Origin: Actinoplanes xinjiangensis
GTDB lineage: Bacteria > Actinomycetota > Actinomycetes > Mycobacteriales > Micromonosporaceae
Assembly: GCF_003148685.1 (NCBI RefSeq)
Contig: NZ_QGGR01000001.1
Span: 372,001-436,000, forward strand
Direction: 5' to 3'
DNA length: 64,000 bases
Shown: positions 59,896 through 64,000 of the stretch, piece by piece
How positions within the stretch are numbered: position 1 is the stretch's first letter
Layout of the letters: every line of letters starts with the position of its first letter
The notes under the pieces: model-generated
The model's database searches: none
What the model saw: the letters and a program-made list of their open reading frames with translations, nothing else
Told to the model about the DNA's origin: nothing
Translations under genes and position numbers: made by a program

Positions 59896-61344
59896 TCAGG
59901 CCGGCACCAGGGCGGCGAGCGTCTCGACGAAACGGCCCGGGTCCTCGGCCATCGGCCGGTGGCCCGCCTCCGGGAACGTGACCAGGCGCTTGTCCGGCGA
60001 CCGCAGCGCCGCATACCAGGAGGCGAACGGCACGGCCAGGCCGCGCATCTCCCGGCCGCCCTGTACGAAATAGGCCGGGATCGACAGGCTCGGCACGTCC
60101 CGGTGCAGGTCCACCTCCTGCAGCCGCGGGTAGAGGCTGTCCCACGCGTCGAGCATCGTGGTCATGAAGTGGGCCTTCTGCAACAGCGTGTACTCCGGGA
60201 CGTTCAGTTCGAACGGCGGGTCCGGCAGCCCGTACGCCCGGGTGGCATGGAGCTGGAACGGCTCGTAGTCGTAAGCGTCCGGCCACGGCGGGGGGCCCTG
60301 GCGCTCCAGCCGCTCCACCAGATCGGTGCGGCCGCCGGCCCGCGCCCAGGACAGCACGTCGGCGTAGAACATCCGGTCGGAGTCCCGCAGGTTCACGGCC
60401 TGGCCGGTGCCGATGTAGGCACGGTACTTCTCCGGGTGCCGCTGCGCGGCCACGACGGCCGGGATCGATCCGCCGGAGTGGCCGAGCAGGACGATGCGGT
60501 CCCGGCCGAACCGCTGTCGCAGGTGGTCGGTGACGGCCAGAACGTCGGCGACCTCGCTGTCCAGCGACAGCGACCCGGCACGGCCCAGCGCCCCCGCCGA
60601 CGCTCCCCCACCACGCCGGTCCAGGGTGGCCACCACGAAGTGATCCTCCAGGCCGGACACCCGGGTCCGCATGATCGACGTCTCCGAGCCGCCGGGCGGG
60701 CCGGGAACGTACAGCAGCACCGGCAGGTCCGGGGAGCGGCCCCGGATCATCACGGCGAGATCGCCGGCCCGGCTCAGCTCGGCGACACCGCCGGGGATCG
60801 CGGGGGTACGGGCCGGAACGGCGACGGCCACCGCGGCACCGGCCGCCAGCACCGTGGCCAGCCCGGTCAGCACCCGGCCGGTGACCCGCCGCCACCGGGT
60901 GCGGGCCGGGCGGCGGTGGCCGTACGCGGCACCGACCGCCATCGGAAGCACCGAGAACAGGCCGTGCACGCCACGGCCGGTGATCAGGACGAGGATCCCG
61001 ATCGGGGTCGCGTGCGGGAGGTCCACCGACGGGCCGGACACCGTCATCCTGGTCAGTTCGAGCGCGGTCACGTACACCAGAGGGGTCAGGGGTATGGCCC
61101 ACCGGGACCGCGCCGCCCGGCCGGCCAGAACGCCGACGCCGGCGCTGATGACGACGGACCAGAGCGCTTCCGCGCCGGTCAGCGGGCCGCGCGGGGTCCA
61201 CAGTGCGACGATCACGCCCCAGACGGCGGCGGGCAGGAGAAGGGCGGCGATGCGGATCGCCGGTGTGCCGGGAAGCGTCATGCCGGGAAGCATCCGCCGC
61301 AGGTGGACCGGTCGGCAGCGGCCGAAGGAATCGCTCGGGAACAT
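59896..61344 (-). CDS. Membrane-anchored alpha/beta hydrolase
   Basis: The protein has 482 residues from ATG 61344; ATG 61293 and 61281 are alternatives. The N-terminal ~175 residues form about five membrane helices. The alpha/beta hydrolase domain then shows VLLYVPGPPGGSE (oxyanion region), VATLDRRGGGAS, nucleophile elbow LLGHSGGS and catalytic His in FPEAGHRP. The sequence resembles proline iminopeptidase-like enzymes. The long membrane part is unusual for that group. It is divergent from the two-component genes and could be their target. Confidence 0.82.
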   Translation of the reverse strand: MFPSDSFGRCRPVHLRRMLPGMTLPGTPAIRIAALLLPAAVWGVIVALWTPRGPLTGAEALWSVVISAGVGVLAGRAARSRWAIPLTPLVYVTALELTRMTVSGPSVDLPHATPIGILVLITGRGVHGLFSVLPMAVGAAYGHRRPARTRWRRVTGRVLTGLATVLAAGAAVAVAVPARTPAIPGGVAELSRAGDLAVMIRGRSPDLPVLLYVPGPPGGSETSIMRTRVSGLEDHFVVATLDRRGGGASAGALGRAGSLSLDSEVADVLAVTDHLRQRFGRDRIVLLGHSGGSIPAVVAAQRHPEKYRAYIGTGQAVNLRDSDRMFYADVLSWARAGGRTDLVERLERQGPPPWPDAYDYEPFQLHATRAYGLPDPPFELNVPEYTLLQKAHFMTTMLDAWDSLYPRLQEVDLHRDVPSLSIPAYFVQGGREMRGLAVPFASWYAALRSPDKRLVTFPEAGHRPMAEDPGRFVETLAALVPA

Positions 61345-61378
61345 ACTTTGGTAGCTGCCGGAAGACCTTCGTCAGACC

Positions 61379-61384
61379 TAGTCT
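61379..61384 (+). promoter_or_regulatory. -10 hexamer TAGTCT for the leaderless histidine kinase gene
   Basis: TAGTCT is followed by six bases and ATG 61391. Confidence 0.5.
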
Positions 61385-61390
61385 TGCGGC

Positions 61391-62560
61391 ATGTTCTTCG
61401 CGCTCCTGGTGCCCGACCCCGGTGCTCACCGGGCCGCGGCCCGGGACCGGCTGGCCGACACCGTCGCCGTCGTCCTGGCGCTGGCCTACGGCTCGGCGAT
61501 GATGCTGCTCGGCGACGCCACCCGGCCGGGCGCGATCCTGGTGTGGCAGGCCGACCTGGCGATCGGTGTCCTGTGTGCCGCCGCGCTGCTCGTCCGCCGG
61601 CGGCATCCGTCGGCCGTGGCGGTGGCACTGCTGCCGTTCGGGGCGGTGTCGGTGACCGCCACCGGGCCGATCATCGTGGCGCTGTTCACCCTGGCGATCC
61701 GGCGCCGGCCACCTCTGCTGCTGCTGCTCGGCGCGATCAACGTGGGCACCGGCGCGGTCTACTTCCTGCTGCACGACCATCCCGCCTTCGGGATGTGGAT
61801 GGATCTGCTGGTGCGCTCGGTGATCACCGCGGCCGCGCTGGGCTGGGGGCTGTTCGTGCAGGCCTACCGGCGGCTCACCACTTCGCTGCGTGAGCATGCC
61901 GCTCGGCTGGAGGCCGAGCAGGTGCTGCGTGAGGAGCAGGCCCGGCTCACCGAGCGGGCCCGCATCGCCCGGGAGACCCACGATGTGCTGGCCCACCGGA
62001 TGTCCCTGATCAGCCTGCACGCCGGGGCGCTCGAGGTGCGGGCCAGCGTCTCCCCGGAGGAGCTGTCGACCGCCGCGGGGGCGATCCGCAGCAGTGCCCA
62101 CGAGGCTCTGGAGGAGTTACGGTCGGTGATCGGTGTGCCGAGTGCCCGGCCGGAGCCACCCCAGCCGGGCCTCGCCGACATGGCCGACCTGATCGGCAGC
62201 GCCCGGGACGCCGGCATGACGGTCGACTACGTCAACGGGGTGCCGGTGGACGGTCCACCGGCGCAGCTCGGGCGTACGGCGTACCGGATCGTCCAGGAGG
62301 GACTGACGAACGCGCGCAAGCACGGATCGGGGCCGGCCGCGTCCGTCCTCCTGGCCGGTGAGGCCGGCCGGGCACTGCGCATCACGATCATCAACCCCTT
62401 CTCCGGTACGGTGCGGGCGCCGTCCCCGGGCGACGGCGCCGGTGGTGGCCGTGGGCTGGTCGGCATCGGGGAACGGGTCGCCCTCGCCGGCGGGCGCGTC
62501 ACCCACGGGCCGGCGCGGGGCTCGTTCCGTCTCGAGGCCGAGCTGCCGTGGCCGGGCTGA
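61391..62560 (+). CDS. NarL-type sensor histidine kinase
   Basis: The protein has 389 residues. Four or five membrane helices (residues ~22-160) form the sensor with very short loops. The HisKA_3 domain has His197 in RARIARETHDVLAHRMSLISLH. The ATPase domain has YRIVQEGLTNARKHG and GGRGLVGIGERV. Such short-loop sensors often detect membrane stress. Its 3' end overlaps the response regulator by 13 bases, so they are a pair. Confidence 0.93.
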   Translation: MFFALLVPDPGAHRAAARDRLADTVAVVLALAYGSAMMLLGDATRPGAILVWQADLAIGVLCAAALLVRRRHPSAVAVALLPFGAVSVTATGPIIVALFTLAIRRRPPLLLLLGAINVGTGAVYFLLHDHPAFGMWMDLLVRSVITAAALGWGLFVQAYRRLTTSLREHAARLEAEQVLREEQARLTERARIARETHDVLAHRMSLISLHAGALEVRASVSPEELSTAAGAIRSSAHEALEELRSVIGVPSARPEPPQPGLADMADLIGSARDAGMTVDYVNGVPVDGPPAQLGRTAYRIVQEGLTNARKHGSGPAASVLLAGEAGRALRITIINPFSGTVRAPSPGDGAGGGRGLVGIGERVALAGGRVTHGPARGSFRLEAELPWPG

Positions 62561-63297
62561 ACCCCGCGCGGGAGGGTGCGGCGACGGGGGTGCCCGATCC
62601 GGAGCACACCGTGCCCGGCGACGGTGACACGACCACCGGGGAACGGCCGATCCGGCTGGCCATCGTCGACGACGATCCGCTGGTCCGGGCGGGGCTGCGG
62701 ATCCTGGTCGGCGGGTCGCCGGACATCGAGGTCGTGGCGGAGGCGGGCGACGGCGCCGAGGCCGTCGTGGTCGCTGACGCGCACTGGCCGGACATCATGC
62801 TCATGGACATCCGGATGCCGCGGGTCGACGGCCTGATCGCGACCCGCCGGATCCGCAGCCGGGAGCGTGCACCGCAGGTCATCGTGCTGACCACGTTCGA
62901 CGCCGACGAGTATGTGCTCGAGGCGCTGCGCGGTGGGGCCAGTGGCTTCCTGTTGAAGGACACCCCTCCGCGGGAGATCCTGGCGGCGGTGCGGTCGGTC
63001 GCGGCCGGAGCCGGGACCCTGTCCCCCACCGTCATCCGCCGGCTGATCGATCACGTCGCCGATCCCGAAGCCGGTACACGACGGGCCCGGGCCCGCACCC
63101 GCCTGTCCGACCTCACTGATCGGGAACGCGAGGTCGCCGTCCTGGTCGGGCGGGGCCGGTCCAACGCGGGGATCGGCGCCGAACTCGGTATGAGCCTGCC
63201 GACGGTCAAGGGCCACGTGTCGCGGCTGCTGAGCAAACTCGATCTCAACAACCGGGTGCAGATCGCCCTGCTGGTCCACGACGCCGAACTGATCTGA
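62548..63297 (+). CDS. NarL/LuxR-type response regulator
   Basis: The protein has 249 residues from GTG 62548. A ~34-residue disordered N-terminus precedes the receiver domain with Asp41/Asp42 (LAIVDDDPLVRAGL), phospho-acceptor Asp87 (PDIMLMDIRMPRVDG) and Lys in FLLKDTPP. A LuxR-type helix-turn-helix ends the chain (LTDREREVAVLVGRGRSNAGIGAELGMSLPTVKGHVSRL). It is the partner of the preceding kinase. The C-terminal coding bases are repeated once downstream. Confidence 0.94.
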   Translation: MAGLNPAREGAATGVPDPEHTVPGDGDTTTGERPIRLAIVDDDPLVRAGLRILVGGSPDIEVVAEAGDGAEAVVVADAHWPDIMLMDIRMPRVDGLIATRRIRSRERAPQVIVLTTFDADEYVLEALRGGASGFLLKDTPPREILAAVRSVAAGAGTLSPTVIRRLIDHVADPEAGTRRARARTRLSDLTDREREVAVLVGRGRSNAGIGAELGMSLPTVKGHVSRLLSKLDLNNRVQIALLVHDAELI

Positions 63298-63402
63298 CCG
63301 GCATCGTCGCCGGCTCGGCTCCCGTGACCTCGCGGTGGCCCGGCCGAACTGATCTGACCGGCACCGTCGCCGGCTCGGCTCCCGTGACCTCGCGGTCGCC
63401 CG
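63283..63402 (+). repeat. 60-bp tandem duplication over the response-regulator stop
   Basis: Two 60-bp units, 63283-63342 and 63343-63402, are identical save for two bases seen (T/C at 63304/63364 and G/C at 63337/63397). Each holds the last codons GCCGAACTGATCTGA, so the second is a recent duplicate of the gene end. Confidence 0.9.
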
Positions 63403-63500
63403 GCCGGCTCGCTCAGCGGAAGCGATGCATGAGCGATGCGCCAGCATGCGGGCCGGCTCGCTCAAGGGAACGCCGCGGCGTTGGTCGGCGAGGAGACAGA

Positions 63501-63548
63501 AACGACTGATGCCCGGGGCACCTTACGGCGCCTCGGGCATCAGTCGTT
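63501..63548. terminator. Strong bidirectional terminator
   Basis: AACGACTGATGCCCG (63501-63515) pairs perfectly with CGGGCATCAGTCGTT (63534-63548), with inner pairs extending the stem to about 19 bp including one G-T. It separates the two-component genes from the convergent secreted-protein gene. Confidence 0.85.
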
Positions 63549-63590
63549 CACGGTGTCAGGCCAGGTTCAGGCCCGGCCGTATCGAATCCC

Positions 63591-63803
63591 TCAGAGGAGG
63601 TCGATGGCACCGATGTTCAGCACGCCGTACTGGTTGATGGACTCGTCCGAGTAGTACGAGTACACGTCACCGTGCCCGGACTCGCAGCTTGCGACGAAGT
63701 AGTCGTCCGCGCACGGGTAGCCGCCGGCCTGGGCGGGAGCGGCCAGGGCGACAGCGGCGCCGGTGGCCAGGAAGATGCCACCGAGATACAGAGCGCGACG
63801 CAT
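63591..63803 (-). CDS. Small secreted protein (70 residues)
   Basis: ATG 63803 follows GAAAGGA. The signal peptide (LYLGGIFLATGAAVALAAPAQA) ends at an A-Q-A cleavage site, leaving a ~45-residue mature protein with two cysteines (YPCADDYFVASCESG) and a C-terminus INQYGVLNIGAIDLL. The last part faintly recalls chaplin or rodlin repeats of aerial hyphae, but the match is too weak to name. The longer frame to 63914 has no signal sequence at its start. Confidence 0.75.
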   Translation of the reverse strand: MRRALYLGGIFLATGAAVALAAPAQAGGYPCADDYFVASCESGHGDVYSYYSDESINQYGVLNIGAIDLL

Positions 63804-63976
63804 GATGGTTCCTTTCAACGGTTGGTTGCTTGGGGAAAATTCTGAACCCCAAGAATCCCGTTCGCGGGTATTTGGTCGAATAAAACGCCTTCTTTCACCA
63901 TTTCGTGGTTTCACACCAAAAGACCTTGCGAGCGGGCTAGGGTCCCGCGGGGCCCTCTCTCCTCCATGCAGAAAGC

Positions 63977-64000
63977 CCCCACCCGGAACACCGGGCGGGG
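63977..64000 (-). terminator. Terminator hairpin cut by the window end
   Basis: A stem of ~10 bp with one mismatch (63977-63986 with 63991-64000, loop AACA) is followed on the minus strand by GGCTTTCTG. It probably ends a leftward gene outside the window. Confidence 0.55.

Overview
The window is high-GC actinobacterial chromosome. The gene content is a Pup-proteasome locus with pafBC, tatA, tatC and helY, a GlnX-GlnH-PknG operon, an XRE/DUF397 pair and many ATG/GTG starts set 6-8 bases after a TANNNT hexamer. It best fits a member of the Micromonosporaceae, perhaps Actinoplanes; the genus is inference. I see no rRNA, tRNA, CRISPR array, integrase or transposase.

Bases 1-8641 hold one tightly coupled rightward operon. 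It encodes a GlnX-like membrane protein (5' end outside the window), the GlnH lipoprotein, a helical protein of unknown function, PknG, a PP2C phosphatase, a VWA protein and an FHA protein. PknG, the phosphatase and the FHA protein all carry the same kind of short zinc ribbon, so the operon looks like a complete amino-acid sensing and Ser/Thr phosphorylation module. Bases 8638-14334 hold an IMPase-family phosphatase, a TetR/acyl-CoA synthetase pair, a VOC protein, a lipoprotein, and a STAS/anti-sigma-like pair with unusual features.

Bases 14463-46123 are the Pup-proteasome neighbourhood. Leftward lie helY, a lipid kinase, tatC, tatA, a small membrane protein and pafC-pafB. An accessory block follows: CDF transporter, DUF3866 protein, diguanylate cyclase, O-methyltransferase, and a SipW-type signal peptidase with three likely surface substrates (two camelysin/TasA-like, one LamG protein). 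Then come pafA, prcA, prcB, pup and dop, two tandem acyltransferases inserted between dop and arc, and arc itself. Beyond arc are a ferredoxin, an unknown protein, trmI, an M50 protease and a RecB-like nuclease. A PAC2 protein lies separately at 56 kb.

Bases 46124-64000 are more accessory. They include two repeat-rich spacers, an orphan LuxR-type regulator, an RHH regulator with a DUF4097 protein under a palindromic operator, a HAD phosphatase, a lipoprotein metallopeptidase, a MacB-like ABC exporter, an ArsR/SRPBCC pair, a PAC2 gene, a DUF397/XRE pair, a DUF6232 protein, a GntR regulator, an alpha/beta hydrolase, a NarL-type two-component system and a small secreted protein.

Two themes recur. 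Many genes look leaderless. In four places the TAG stop of one gene forms the first three bases of the -10 hexamer of the next. Upstream of dop this arrangement yields a candidate 13-codon leaderless leader peptide whose stop overlaps the dop start.
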